The translations under genes were made by a program, and so were the position numbers. A DNA stretch of 64,000 nt from Dryomyza anilis (taxonomy: Eukaryota > Arthropoda > Insecta > Diptera > Dryomyzidae). Numbering within the stretch: position 1 is the first letter of the stretch; each line of letters begins with the position of its first letter. The notes under the pieces were generated by a model that made no database searches, had not been told where the DNA came from, and worked only from the letters and a program-made list of their open reading frames with translations. Location of the stretch: assembly GCA_951804985.1 (NCBI GenBank), contig OX638136.1, forward strand, positions 1,911,152-1,975,151, read 5' to 3'. Below, in pieces: positions 47,605-58,623 of the stretch.

Positions 47605-50600
47605 TAATGTTTGAGGACAAATATTGCTCTGTTTGTCACATTAGCATTACGGTGAATCGTTTTAAAATGCATTTAAGGACGAATGCTCATAAGGAGAAAG
47701 CTGCAACATTTATTAGTGAAAATGTTTTTCTGATATCACCCCGAAATAACAGGGTATGCCGTCATTATAAAATTGTCAGCAATTTAAAAAATGAAATTTG
47801 CGTTGAAAAATTTTATGATTTGAAAGGCTTTTTAAAAAATATTGTTCAAACTAATATTATTGAGTTTGAATCAATTAAAATGAATGTGGTTGTATATGGA
47901 GAATATGTCAAAACCAATAATGAAGAAATGGTTATGACATTAAAACATTTCTCAATTCCGTTTGTATGCATATATAATATAGACGAAATTGATTCAGTGT
48001 TAAATGCATTAAACAGACCAGTGAATTTCAGGAGAAGGACAGCGGATGGGCTATAGCAGAATTTAAATTCATAGAATCCAAAATTCTGAAATTGCAATAC
48101 ATAGGATGGTATATTTCTTTACCAGCTGACATAAATGCAAAAGCAGCAACAACAAATGTAAAAAATGATGATGTGTACTGCTTTAAATAAGCTGTACTCG
48201 CCGCAATAGCTAGCAAAGTTGACCGGCCAGAAAGAATGTGTAATTTAATTAATCCACAGTATTATAAAATGATATAGATAAAATTCGATATAGAGGTTTT
48301 ATCAATGATTTTTCAGATATGAATTTTCCAACAATGGTAAAGGATATTCAAATCTTTGAAAAAAACAATACACAATTTAGTATAAATGTGTATGAAATCA
48401 AAGATTAATCTGGGATTAAGAAACGTAAATCTGAAATAATTGGACCATCTAGAGCAACTAAAGCTGTGCGAAGTTTGTTGATGATTCAAAATAATGAGTC
48501 AACTATTTTTCATTATTGTCTCATAAGAGAAATGGAACGACTCATTAAAAAACAATTTACACGAAGTCATAAAGCCGGACAATTTTGTGATTTTTGCTTG
48601 AGCTATTATTTCACTGATTCCAATAAACACAACCAAAAAGAATGTGGAAAAGTGTCAGCAAGATTTCCTGAATATGGAACTGTTGTGAAGTTTCAGCGGT
48701 TTGAAAAACAAATGTCTCCTCCGGTAGTTGTATATGCGGATATGAAAGCAGTGTTGGTACCTTATCACAACACTATGCCAAGCACTGAGAACCCATCTAC
48801 AACAAAAGTACAACAACATCAAGCCTGTGCGGTTTCATTTTACGTATGTCATACATTTAATTCAGAATTAAATGAACGTTTTACATATGAAGGTAATTTG
48901 AATATAATATAAAAATTAAAAAGAACTGTTATTTACTATTCCATTTTTTTCTAGGAAAGGATTGCGTCGGAAAATTCATCGATGGATTAGAAAATAAACT
49001 GAATATTCTCCATCAAAAATATTGGATAAAACCAGCTCAGGAGCAGTGCAATCTTTCGCCCCTTGATGAAATGTATCAGGATCTGGCTGAATGTTGTACG
49101 TGCGAGAAGCAAATACATGATGCTGAACGACGGACATTTTACATTTTTTTTACTGGTGAATACGTGGGACCAATTCATGAAAAATGTAAGAAAACCTTTA
49201 ATTTCATATATCCTTTTTTTCCTGTTATTTTTCATAATTTATCACGTTATGATATACATTTATTTATTAAAAAATTGGGTGGTAATTTAAAAGCTATCCC
49301 ATGTAATAAAGAATTGTATATTGCAATAACAAAAATAATTATGGATGGGAAAAATCTTAGATTTAATATTAATTTTATAGATTCAAATAGGTTTCTAAAT
49401 TCTAGTTTAGAAAAATTAGCCTCATATATGAATAAAGAAAATTTTAAATTGTTAAAACATGAGCATGCTAATGTAGATAAATTTGATCTTTTGAGGAGGA
49501 AGGGGGTATTTCCTTATGATTATTTGAGTAGTTTTGACGTTTTAGATGACATCACTTTGCCTACATCACACAAATTTTATAATTCATTAGACGACAGGGC
49601 GTGTACTAATGAAGACTATGCATTCGATCAAAAAGTGTGGAATACATTTAACTGTAAGACGTTACGAGAATATATGCTATTATATTTGGAAAGTGATGTA
49701 CTGATCTTAGCATGTTTTTGAAAACTTTAGAAACATATGTAAAAAAATTATAATTTAGATCCGTGCAATTATGTCACAGCTCCTTCTCTGTCTTGGGACG
49801 CAATGCTAAAGCTAACAAAGGTAGAATTAGAATTAATTAGCGATGTTGAAATTCACAATTTTCTAAAAGTAGGAGTGCGTGGCGGTTTAACTCAATGCAC
49901 TCACAGAATTTCAAAAGCTAATAATAAATATTTGACAGCTGAATTTAACATCAGTAAAAAAGAAAATTATTTGGCCTATGTAGATGCGAATAATATATAT
50001 GGATGGGCAATGTCGCAAAAACTCCCACTCTCTGATTTTAAATTTTTGACAGACACAGAAATTGCAGAAATAGATTTTTATACACTATCTTGTAATGATT
50101 CTAATGGATATATACTAGAAGTAGATCTAGTATATCCCAATTACATTCATGATAGTCATAATTGCTTACCGTTTTGTCCGGAAAATAAAATTCCCATGGG
50201 AGGAAAAACAATAAACTAATTGCCGACCTTCACGATAAAGAAAAATATATAATTCATCTAAAAAACTTGCAATTATGTTTACAACATGGATTAATTTTGA
50301 AGAAAATTCATTAACATTTAAACAAAGTTCGTGGTTGGAACCGTACATCAACTTAAATACAAAAAAAAGAAAGACCGCTACTAATGAATTTGAGAAAAAT
50401 TTCTATAAATTAATGAATAACGCGGTGTATGGAAAAACTATGGAAAATGTTGAAAAGCGAAGGGATGTTAATTTACTAACGCATTATCAAAATCGACAAA
50501 ATTCTGAGGGGTATAGACAGCTTATAGCTAAGTCAAATTTTCATAGTATTGAAATTTTTAGTGATGAATTAGTCGGAATTGAGTTGACAAAATTAGAGAT

Positions 50601-50791
50601 TTGTTACGACAAACCAAACATTCTATGGGCAACAGAGGGTTATTAGAAGTAGATCTCATCAGCTTTATACAGAAATATCTAATAAAATCAGCCTTAATTA
50701 CAAAGACGATAAATGGTGTATATTACCTGATGGAATATCTACATTAGCATGGGGTCACTACAAAATATCCGATACTTTAAATTCTATGTAA
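47235..50791 (+). pseudogene. Polinton protein-primed DNA polymerase B (broken)
   Basis: Replicates the element by protein priming. From the ATG at 47,235: a Cys-rich finger (CNKCNEIF...HESEC), Ala/His/Ser repeats, a SIM-like SIISISDDEDE, and a C2H2 finger (CSVCHIS...HLRTNAH). Next come a broken linker region (DVYCFK, then AVLAAIAS) and exonuclease motifs: I as YADMKA (the expected D-x-E is D-x-K), II as FHNLSRYD, III as YLESDVL. Then motif A YVDANNIYGWAM and motif B NFYKLMNNAVYGKTMEN. The YxDTDS motif C is missing between 50,640 and 50,650. The tail ends LPDGISTLAWGHY. Frameshifts or stops lie near 48,050-48,460, 49,720, 50,217, 50,310 and 50,640. An intron is at 48,893-48,954. It cannot be active. 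Confidence 0.85.
48893..48954 (+). other. Probable spliceosomal intron in Polinton polymerase
   Basis: GAAG|GTAATTTG...TTTTTTTCTAG|GAAAGG, 62 bp, AT-rich with a pyrimidine tract. Removing it keeps the polymerase frame open across a point where the unspliced frame meets a stop. The size fits fly introns. Confidence 0.75.
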
Positions 50792-51020
50792 ATAACCTGT
50801 ATATATATATATATATGTTTATAATTGTATAACTATATAATAATTTTAATTAAATATATGTCCATATACGTTTTTGTAAATTATATTTGTACTATTTTAT
50901 TGATGACAATATACATTTAATAAAAAAACAAAATAAAATAAAACAAAAAAGTGTTATTTTTTTATATATTTATTTCACAGGTGGTGGATTCAAATGAAAA
51001 AAAAAGAAATAATTTGTTTT
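50792..51020. other. AT-rich gap between convergent Polinton genes
   Basis: Convergent 3' ends of polymerase (plus) and the integrase side (minus). Several AATAAA-like runs (about 50,920-50,940) could serve as polyadenylation signals. Confidence 0.4.
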
Positions 51021-51212
51021 TTAGGTATTCTTCGGTTTTTTATTCTCTTTCTCCTTATGAAGATCATCATATTTCTTTTTCCTACATTGATCGACTTTGT
51101 GCTCATTACTACCACAATAGTTGCAGTAAAGCAAGCGTTTATATCCTTTTCTAAACCAATCCATTTTGTTTATTAATATCAGTATTCTATATGATGCCTT
51201 CGTAATAGGCAA
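51021..51212 (-). pseudogene. CCHC-knuckle frame downstream of Polinton integrase
   Basis: About 63 codons with CNYCGSNEHKVDQC, a CX2CX4HX4C knuckle, and a Lys-rich tail. It is in the same frame as the integrase piece 51,249-51,890, separated by two stops. It may be a C-terminal extension of the integrase or a small separate nucleic-acid-binding gene. I cannot tell which. Confidence 0.4.
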
Positions 51213-51248
51213 TTACAAAATGATTAATATTTCTACTGAAAGATCTTT

Positions 51249-52355
51249 TTATACCATTCTCACTTCTTTTTTATGAGTGTCATCAAATCCTAGCCATTTA
51301 ACAAATACTTTATTCCCTTTCCATTTCAAAATTTTTTCAATGAGATATGAACCTTTATCTCCAACTCTTTGAAGTTCATATTCATAAACTGAACCTTGAA
51401 TTATATTTCCCTTATAATCTTTTAAAATATAAGTCACTGGTTTTGTTATTTTGACCATGTGAATAGTAAATATTTCTGTAGACCAATTTGGTTCATATCC
51501 CTTAAAAAATTTACCCTCATATTTACTTATTCTAACGTGATCGTCTATATAAAATTTAGGCTTAGGAAATACTTTAGGAAAATTATAAACTGTTTTAAAC
51601 AACATTTTTTCATTTCTTTTAGTTATTTCAATTGGTTTCATTTTTATAGTTCTATGCCAAGTGGTGTTGTATTCATTTAACATTTTTTCTATAGAATTAA
51701 TCCATTTATAGTTGCCTTCCATACTAAACATTTTCCACATTTTACTTTTTAGTGTTCTATTAAACCTTTCACATATAGACGCTTTCATATGAGTATACGT
51801 ATAATATAATAGTTTGGCGCTACAGTCCTGTATAGGACTTCGGCCGAGCTCTCTCACCATTTGAGCTGTGCGTGATATATTTGTACTCAAAGTGGTGGGA
51901 CCTACAGTTTATTGCCGAATCCGAACGGCGGGTGAGAGCTTTTCATAGGCAATGTTTTACTCTCGTAGGTTTGCCATTTACTGCCGAGAGGTAGCGCGGT
52001 ATAGAAATATGTTTCTATGAAAAGATGTTGTTAGCCCCAGTCCAGGCTTGAACCAGAGACCTTTCGGCTCGCAGTCCAACGCACTAACCACTGAGCTACC
52101 GCGGCTACGGCACGTATGATAATGATTAATATTATACTGATTCATTAGACTTTTGAATTCTTTATTAAAAAACTCTTTTCCCTGATCAGATTGAATATTT
52201 TTCGGTGAAACTTTTGAATTGTTTAATATGATTGACATTGCTGAAGTGACGTCTTGCGATTTTTTTGTTTTTACTGGAATGCCATATGCAAACTTAGAAA
52301 AAGTATCTATAACAGTAAGTAAGTATTTGTAACCAAAAAATAGAATTATTTTATA
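51249..52355 (-). pseudogene. Polinton integrase with chromodomain, split by a SINE
   Basis: A retroviral-type integrase that would insert the element. Read from 52,355 downward: YKYLLTVIDTFSKFAYGIPV carries the first catalytic Asp and NIQSDQGKEFFN the second. The SINE (51,817-52,108) then interrupts before the Glu in MKASICERFNRTLKSKMW. The core continues to an SH3-like KPKFYIDDHVRISKYEG. A chromodomain follows (YLIEKILKWKGNKVFVKWLGFD). The N-terminal HHCC zinc domain is missing. Upstream sequence runs directly into the neighbouring gene, so a deletion removed it. There is a frameshift near 52,240. Confidence 0.85.
51817..52108 (-). repeat. tRNA-derived SINE, copy 2, inside Polinton integrase
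   Basis: The same family as 3,331-3,623. Approximate target duplications ACGTATAATA / ACGTATGATA flank it. It separates the second Asp from the Glu of the integrase triad. Confidence 0.85.
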
Positions 52356-52364
52356 TTTATACAG

Positions 52365-53006
52365 TTGTCTCTTTGGATTTTGTTATTAATTTATATTGTT
52401 TTACATCATTTTTTATTTGTTTTTGCATTTTTTTGGAAATTTCATAACATAATCTAGTCAACTCTATTTTAATATCTCTATCATAAATTCCAGTCAATTC
52501 ATTTAATTGTACATCATATTTTTTTAGTTCAAAACATTTTTGAATAAACTTATTATGTTAAAAATTATAAATTTGCTGTTGTAATATTGAATTCCAACAA
52601 AGAAATGATGATACAAAAATTCCAATACGTATTATATTCGTCCAGGCATCATTGTCTATTTCAGCAATATGTCCATTCTGTTTTAAAAACAATGTAAACC
52701 TTCTATCACCTTTTTGATTCTTAAATTCACAATTCAAATTATGTAATGTGTGATGATCTAATATTGTGTCTGGAGAAAGAAACTTATGATGGTCCAGTTT
52801 TAATTGTATGTATTCTTTGTATGCCATAAGATGTATCCATTCATCTCTTTCTAAACCAATGAAATTTTTCTTGTTACATTGAATCCAAATCCACACTTAA
52901 TTTTTATATTAGCACTGATATAGTTTTCCAATCCAAATATAATTTCATGTTCCTGTCTCTTTCTTACATTACGAATTAAACTTTTATTCTCCTGCTGTTG
53001 ATCCAT
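52365..53006 (-). pseudogene. Polinton accessory protein, unassigned
   Basis: From an ATG at 53,006 (MDQQQENKSLIRNVRKRQ) with a one-base frameshift near 52,875 and an in-frame stop at 52,558, giving about 210 codons in all. The stretch NFIGLERDEWIHLMAYKEYI follows a GFGFNVTRK-type strand. This pattern (basic strand, aromatic, LxxxEWxxL helix) faintly recalls the PC4/p15 single-strand-binding domain. That is a guess from pattern only. A charged C-terminal helix follows. The gene is divergent from the one at 53,114, with a ~110-bp shared promoter region. Confidence 0.5.
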
Positions 53007-53113
53007 CTTTTGAAACAAACCAAGGTACACTAAATTATTTCTGTTGAAATGCTAGCTATATAACCAGTTCAAAATTTTTAAATAGTTCAGTTAGTAAATA
53101 TCATCAAATTTAA

Positions 53114-53635
53114 AATGAACGCAGTTGAGATAGAGAAGTCATAGTTGATTTTCAATACGTAACCGGAAATGGTAACCAAGTATTCATTAAAGAGTTGGCG
53201 TATATGAGTGGAGGCTCAGTAATACCTAACTACTATCTTTTTAAATCTCAGTATTCATACAATGAACTAGATAGTGCTTCGAAACGGAGACATATGTTCT
53301 GTAAAAGACATGTTAACGGACTGGATTGGACCGATGGATTCATCGATTATTTAAACGTATCAGATATTTTGGGATCTCTTAAGAAATATAATACTATCTT
53401 TGTTGTAGGGCAACATAAAAAAGAATTCTTAGAACGATTTGTATCTTCAAAAGTAATTAATATTAATCTTGATATGAGTTTAGGTAATTTACTAGACTAC
53501 TTTACCAATTGCCAGCAACATCCAGATTTTCGATACAAATGCGCTCTAAATAATGTTTTTAAAATATTCGTACACTTGGAAAAAAACTACTTTTGTTCTA
53601 ATGAATATTGTGAAATTCTGGTATAATATTGCGAA
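53114..53635 (+). pseudogene. Polinton accessory protein with a VDFQ...IKELA start
   Basis: The ATG at 53,114 is followed within a few codons by a one-base frameshift. The remainder (from about 53,135) is open to a stop near 53,624-53,635. It opens with VDFQYVTGNGNQVFIKELA and shows HMFCKRHVNGLDWTDGFIDY and a Cys/His-containing tail (FTNCQQHPDFRYKCALNN). An acidic-first-strand start with a later ELA is known from many insect transposon-borne proteins. A nuclease-like fold is possible but not shown. About 165 residues. Confidence 0.5.
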
Positions 53636-53824
53636 ATTATAACATAATATTGTGAAATTATTACATAATATAATGAAATTATTGTATAGTAAATATATAC
53701 AAAATAAAATTATTTTTTTTATGTTTATATATATATATAACTTGAGTTCTGAATGCTGGGTCGATTGATTTTAGTACAGTTTTGAATTTCATCGAAGATA
53801 CACGTAAAATAATTTACAGTTAGG

Positions 53825-54121
53825 ATGGATCTATTGACTGTTAAAAGTTTTTTAATGGAGTTTGAAAATGTATTTTTTGAGGATCATAAATTGGAAATTT
53901 TAGATCACATCGAATCTTTAAAACAATATCAGCATATGGAACAGGTGCATTCAATCAATGGTAAACACTATATATGCTGTTGTTGGTCTAAAAATGAAAC
54001 AACATGCGGACCAGATACTTGCGAATGTTCAGACTTCAAATTTACCTGTGTAAAGATTGAAAAACTTATGAAGTTACATTTAAGAATTAGGTTTAGTACA
54101 CACATTAATTTAATTAAATAA
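53825..54121 (+). CDS. Polinton small Cys-rich protein
   Basis: 98 residues, intact from an ATG at 53,825 to TAA. The N-half is helical (VKSFLMEFENVFFEDHKLEILDHIESL). The C-half carries a compact cysteine cluster (YICCCWSKNETTCGPDTCEC...FTC) that could bind metal or form disulfides. No family is recognised. It sits between the VDFQ gene and the ATPase on the same strand. Confidence 0.55.
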   Translation: MDLLTVKSFLMEFENVFFEDHKLEILDHIESLKQYQHMEQVHSINGKHYICCCWSKNETTCGPDTCECSDFKFTCVKIEKLMKLHLRIRFSTHINLIK

Positions 54122-54207
54122 ATGAGTATATATGAAAAATAAAATCAAAATATCTTTCATTCGTATTATATAGTTCAACCATATATCAATTTATTCATCC
54201 ATTTACA

Positions 54208-54836
54208 ATGTTAATTAGCGGACCATCAGGTTCAGGAAAAACAACATTTTTGAAAAATTTGTTAGAAAACAGAGATATGTTGAATAGCAAGCGTATTAAT
54301 AGAGTTATTTGGTGCTATGGTGAAGAGCATGCAAAACCATCATTAAACAATATAGAATATATTAAAGGAATACCTGATAATTTCGAAAACGAATTAAATG
54401 AACCAGTCCTTATTATTTTGGACGATCTAATGATGGGGGCATTCAATAAAGAAATCTGTGAACTTTTCACAAAAGGATCGCATCATCGAAATTTGTCTAT
54501 AATTGTTGTAACTCAAAATATTTTTCATAAATCCTCTCATACTCGAGACATTTCATTAAATACAAAATATATTGTAGTATTTAAAAATCCTCGAGATAAA
54601 GTCCTGAAAATTCAAAAGAGTTGATGAGGATATATAAAGAGGTCACTGATGAACCACATGGCTATTTACTAATTGATCTTACTCAAAGCGTAAATGATCT
54701 TTTAAGATATCGAACAAATATATTTCACATAGAGTTTTGTTATTGTTACTGCGATACAAGTGAAAATGGTTTACAAAAAGAATTTAAAGCGATTGAAGGA
54801 AAACAAGCTTGTTTTATACACGATCAAAAATGCTGA
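54208..54836 (+). pseudogene. Polinton packaging ATPase (A32/FtsK-HerA type)
   Basis: Would pump DNA into capsids. Walker A GPSGSGKTT is at residues 4-12 from the ATG at 54,208. Walker B is VLIILDDLM at about 70, and the sensor strand is IIVVTQNIFH. Near 54,605-54,624 a short stretch is lost and the frame shifts. The C-terminal part (PENSKELMRIYKEV...DEPHGYLLIDLTQ...RYRTNIF) continues to 54,836. The conserved HPFT-like lead-in before Walker A is encoded just upstream of the ATG, so the true start may be earlier. Confidence 0.85.
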
Positions 54837-55011
54837 TATCAAATTAAGGAAAGCTATATTAAAAAACTCAACTCCTGATCTTATTAAGGCAATTGCAGAA
54901 ATTTCTAATAATACACTTAGAGGAAATAATAAATTAAAAACTAAAGATAAACAGTATTTAGAAAAGTATAAAAAGAGCTTGGATGCCTGGCATGCTCAAA
55001 GCGATCACTGA
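54766..55011 (+). CDS. Polinton small basic helical protein
   Basis: 81 residues, open. It starts MVYKKNLKRLKENK and overlaps the end of the ATPase in another frame. KLRKAILKNSTPDLIKAIAEISNNTLRGN, then a KDKQYLEKYKKSL helix, match a short family that recurs next to Polinton capsid genes in insects. Its role is unknown. It is lysine-rich and could bind DNA. Confidence 0.6.
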   Translation: MVYKKNLKRLKENKLVLYTIKNADIKLRKAILKNSTPDLIKAIAEISNNTLRGNNKLKTKDKQYLEKYKKSLDAWHAQSDH

Positions 55012-55106
55012 GCTCGAAACGAAAAGTTCTTATTTAGAAAAGAGGATTCTTACCAGTGCTTATATCTTCGTTACTATGCGGAATAATTGGAAAATTAATT
55101 GAAAAT

Positions 55107-55733
55107 GTCTAAATTAAAATTAAATAAAGTATTACTTGTACATCCAAATACATATATATGATCTTAAATGACTCTTCAGCATCAATATTTTTGAATAGAA
55201 AACTTTTACCAATATTCTCAAATAAAAATACAACCGATTTTAATAAATGGCTAAGTATTCAACAAGAATTGAATAAATATTTCTATTTAAAACGCAATTT
55301 AAAGATTCCTAAACAATTAGAAGAAAATAATCAAGGTGAACATAAAAACGACAAAAAAGACATTGGAACTCAGACAAGTGACTTTACTAATGCGTTCACT
55401 CCACGAATTACAGAAAAAATAAAATCAATATCAATGCCACACATTGATGATCAAAAAAAACTTTATAATGAAGAAAATATATCTTCAAGTAAAACGGTTA
55501 CTCCTAAAACAAGTCAAATCTCCGCAATACCTATAAAATATAAAATAAACAAAACTGCTGTTCCGACTACATCGACTCCTAAGCAAGTAAAAAGAAAATT
55601 GTTAGATATGACACCAAATTTAAATAGTACTATGGACAATCCTAGAAAAAAACGGGAGCTATCTATGAAACTAAGTAAAGCGACATTAAAGAAAAAAGAG
55701 GAAAAAATATCGAGTTTTCAGTCAACCATATAA
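55107..55733 (+). pseudogene. Polinton disordered basic protein (possible core protein)
   Basis: The ATG at 55,107 (MSKLKLNKVLLVHP) meets a stop and frameshift near 55,158. The remainder (191 codons) is open. It is Lys/Ser/Thr-rich and low-complexity (KTVTPKTSQ, PKQVKRKLLD, NPRKKRELSMKLSK), with basic clusters suitable for DNA condensation or nuclear import. No fold is recognised. It lies directly before the minor capsid gene. Confidence 0.5.
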
Positions 55734-55852
55734 AATTAAAAGTTCTATCAAATCGATTCAATATGGAGAAAATGATGTTGACTGGATATCATTATAGAAT
55801 ATAAAATACAACATTGAGTAAATTGCTTTATTATACGTCGATAAACGCTGTA

Positions 55853-56320
55853 ATGAACAACTTAAGCGAATTTTTTGTGTCTCTTTTGAGTAATAACTCT
55901 ATGAGTGTATACACTAAAAATGTACAATCTGCATTTACCAACATAATAAATATTCCTACGCAAATAACTGAGGATTGGGAAGTTGGACTTACTGAAATAT
56001 TTGTAAATCATAAATACATAGATAATATAACGAGCGTACCCGAGGCTGTAGTACCAGACATTTTATTAGTGTACACTGATATAATTAAACCAAGGTGTGT
56101 TGGTGACACTAATTTAAGATGTATAAAAATACTAGCATACAATGGACTTAGACAACTAATAAGATTCCCATTTGTAGAATATTATCCTCTTGAAATATTG
56201 ACTATTAAAGATATCTCTGTTTTAATAAGTGATTTAAAAGGACATAAAGTTTATTTTAAACCTAGAAGCATACCAATATATTTAAATCTTCACTTTAGAA
56301 AAAGGAATAAAAGACTATAA
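55853..56320 (+). CDS. Polinton minor capsid (penton-like) protein
   Basis: Forms capsid vertices as a single jelly roll. 155 residues from the ATG at 55,853 (the open frame extends 13 codons upstream without an ATG). Signature stretches are SEFFVSLLSNNSMSVYTKN, FTNII, EDWEVGLTEIFVNHKYIDN, VYTDIIKPRCVGDTNLRC and FPFVEYYPLE, ending with LNLHFRK. This is the usual WEV-LTEI...TDIIKPQ-VGD pattern of the Polinton minor capsid protein. The frame is intact and the length is slightly short. Confidence 0.8.
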   Translation: MNNLSEFFVSLLSNNSMSVYTKNVQSAFTNIINIPTQITEDWEVGLTEIFVNHKYIDNITSVPEAVVPDILLVYTDIIKPRCVGDTNLRCIKILAYNGLRQLIRFPFVEYYPLEILTIKDISVLISDLKGHKVYFKPRSIPIYLNLHFRKRNKRL

Positions 56321-56366
56321 ATGAGGATGAACAGTAATAATTAACTCATATTTAAAAACAACAAGC

Positions 56367-56741
56367 ATGGAGCAACTTTACACGCAGTACTATCTTAATC
56401 AATCGGCATCCGGAATAAGTCATATTGGAACTCTATATATAGCACCGAGATTAATACAACAAGGCAGAGGAATTGGATCATTCTTTGCTGGGTTGTATAG
56501 AAATTTAAATCCTTTTTTTCTTTCGGGATTCAATTCTTTAAAAAATCAGGCAATTGAATCTGGAAAAACTATTATTAATGATTTTGGAAAAAAACCGCTG
56601 AGAAATATTTTGGAAGAACAAGGTAGAGATGCTATAGCCAACCTCACAAATAAGGCTGTCAATAAAATTTCTAAAAAATTTCAAAAAGGATCGGGAAAAA
56701 ATAATATAAAACGGAAGAACCCTAAACGAACTCGTCATTAA
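56367..56741 (+). CDS. Polinton pVI-like virion protein
   Basis: 124 residues, intact. A short N-tail leads to a glycine-rich GRGIGSFFAGLYRNLNPFF amphipathic segment. A long helix (NQAIESGKTIINDFG...EEQGRDAIANLTNKAVNKI) and a basic end (KRKNPKRTRH) follow. This layout matches the adenovirus pVI-like membrane-active protein found between capsid genes in Polintons and adintoviruses. The assignment rests on context and composition. Confidence 0.6.
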   Translation: MEQLYTQYYLNQSASGISHIGTLYIAPRLIQQGRGIGSFFAGLYRNLNPFFLSGFNSLKNQAIESGKTIINDFGKKPLRNILEEQGRDAIANLTNKAVNKISKKFQKGSGKNNIKRKNPKRTRH

Positions 56742-56860
56742 AGGAAAACAACCAACAGCAAACGTTTCAAAAAAAATACGTAAATATATACATAAAACAA
56801 CAAAAAAAACTTATCCAAGGATATTTTCTCATAAAAAAATACGATAAATAAAACTGACAA

Positions 56861-58128
56861 ATGGAGTGCATGAAAAGCGAGCTTGATTTATTCGAACCTC
56901 TTCTAATTCAAAATAGTGTTTTACGCACAGAAGAAATTGCATACAATCCGATCGCTTCTCTAGATAATGCTGGAACAATTGAATTTGTATGTTTGGGAAA
57001 TGGTGAAACGTATAGAGATTTATCTAGTGTTTATTTACGACTTGTGGTACAATTAAAAGATATACATAATAACGATTTAACTGATGGTTCTGTGGGAGTA
57101 GTTAATAATATTCTTCACTCAATATTCAGAAGCTCTTCAGTATATTTAAACAATGTATTGATTTCACAGAGCGATAATAATTATCATTATCGTTCTTATA
57201 TACAAACTCTATTAAACTATGGAACGGATGCCAGCAAAACACATTTAACAACATCAGGTTGGTATCCAGATTCTGCTGCTGAGTCGGCCAGTAATACTGC
57301 ATTAGACACACGAAAACTTACACGAAAAAGTAATAAAGTTGAACTATATCGAAAAGTGCATGGAGATATTTTCAATCAAACCAAGTTATTGCTAAACAAT
57401 GTTGATCTGAGAATTACATTCAATTTAGAGAAATCAGCATTTTATGTAATGGAAAGAACTGGCGAATCATCACTAAAAAATTTGGAGGCACAATTATTTA
57501 TGAATCATGTTACAATTAATCCAGGAATACTTCTCGCTCATCATAAAGTATTACAAAACAAAAACGCTATATATCCCTATAGCAGAGTAGAAGTAAAGTC
57601 ATTCACACTTTATCCAGGTAATCATTCATTATCAATTGATAATGTGGTGATTGGCCAGTTACCAAACTATTTGTCATTTTGCATGGTGCTAAATAAAGCA
57701 TATACAGGAGATAGAAAACTCAATCCATTTCAATTTAAACATTTTAATTTACAAAGATTTAATTTATCGATAAATGGCGTACAAGTACCTTTTTAACCAT
57801 TAGAATTTGATTATCAAAATGATACCAATGAAATAAGCTCAAGAGGCTACAATTTGCTATTCAAGGGAAATGGCATTAAATATTTTGATAAAGGAAACCA
57901 TATAACGAAAGACTTGTTTGATAACGGATTCTTCATTTTGGCATTTGATCTGACTGCTGATCAATCAAATACACACACATGTGTGCAAACTTATTAAATC
58001 AAGGAACCATTCGAATTGAAGGAAGATTTTCCAAACCATTGGACGAAGCTATAACTTGCATTGTATACAGTGAATATGATTCAATGCTAGACATTGATAG
58101 AAATCGAAACGTTCAAATAACATTATAA
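56861..58128 (+). pseudogene. Polinton major capsid protein, double jelly roll
   Basis: Builds the icosahedral shell. From the ATG at 56,861: SELDLFEPLLIQNSVL, a GNGETYRDLSSVYLRL strand, VGVVNNILHSIFRSSSVYLNN, NYHYRSYIQTLLNYG, TSGWYPDSAA, and VDLRITFNLEKSAFYV in the first ~200 residues. NHSLSIDNVVIGQLP and FNLSINGVQVPF follow. A TAA at 57,794 interrupts. The frame continues (FDYQNDTNEISSRGYN) to a frameshift near 57,990, then the usual end (GTIRIEGRFSKPL...IDRNRNVQI) to 58,128. About 420 residues in total, normal for the family. There are two lesions only. Confidence 0.85.
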
Positions 58129-58130
58129 AT

Positions 58131-58569
58131 ATGAATACGTTGCACATAAGAAATGATCTGAGTAAAAATTCTTTTACCAAACGATATTTTAAAGGAGTAT
58201 TCTCATCGGATCAATTACTAAAAACCGTAACTAAACCAGCAGTTCTAATAGCAAATACTGACCCTTCTTATGCATCTGGCTCTCACTGGATTGCATTTTA
58301 TGTTGATACCAAAAAAATGCCGAATATTTTGACTCCTCTGGACAACCTCCTCTTAAGCGAGAAACTTTATCAATAGAAATAGCAAAAAAATGATTTATAA
58401 TAAATATCAAATACAAGGAAATTTTTCCAATACTTGTGGATATTATTGTGTATTATTTTCCTTATACAAATGCCAACATAAAAGTATGAATTATTTTCAA
58501 CACCTTATTAACAAAACTAATTTCAAATATAATGATATTATTATTTTAAAAATGTATAAAAAATTATAA
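58131..58569 (+). pseudogene. Polinton adenovirus-type cysteine protease
   Basis: Matures capsid proteins. The start is at 58,131, 2 bp after the capsid stop. The catalytic residues lie in three frames: His in SGSHWIAFYV, Asp in EYFDSSGQPP (shift near 58,320) and Cys in NTCGYYCVLF (second shift near 58,408). ~145 residues overall, which is usual. All catalytic residues remain, so the gene has decayed only recently. Confidence 0.8.
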
Positions 58570-58623
58570 ATATATTGATTTAATGTTTTTTTATTTATTT
58601 ATATATATTCTTTACAAAATATT

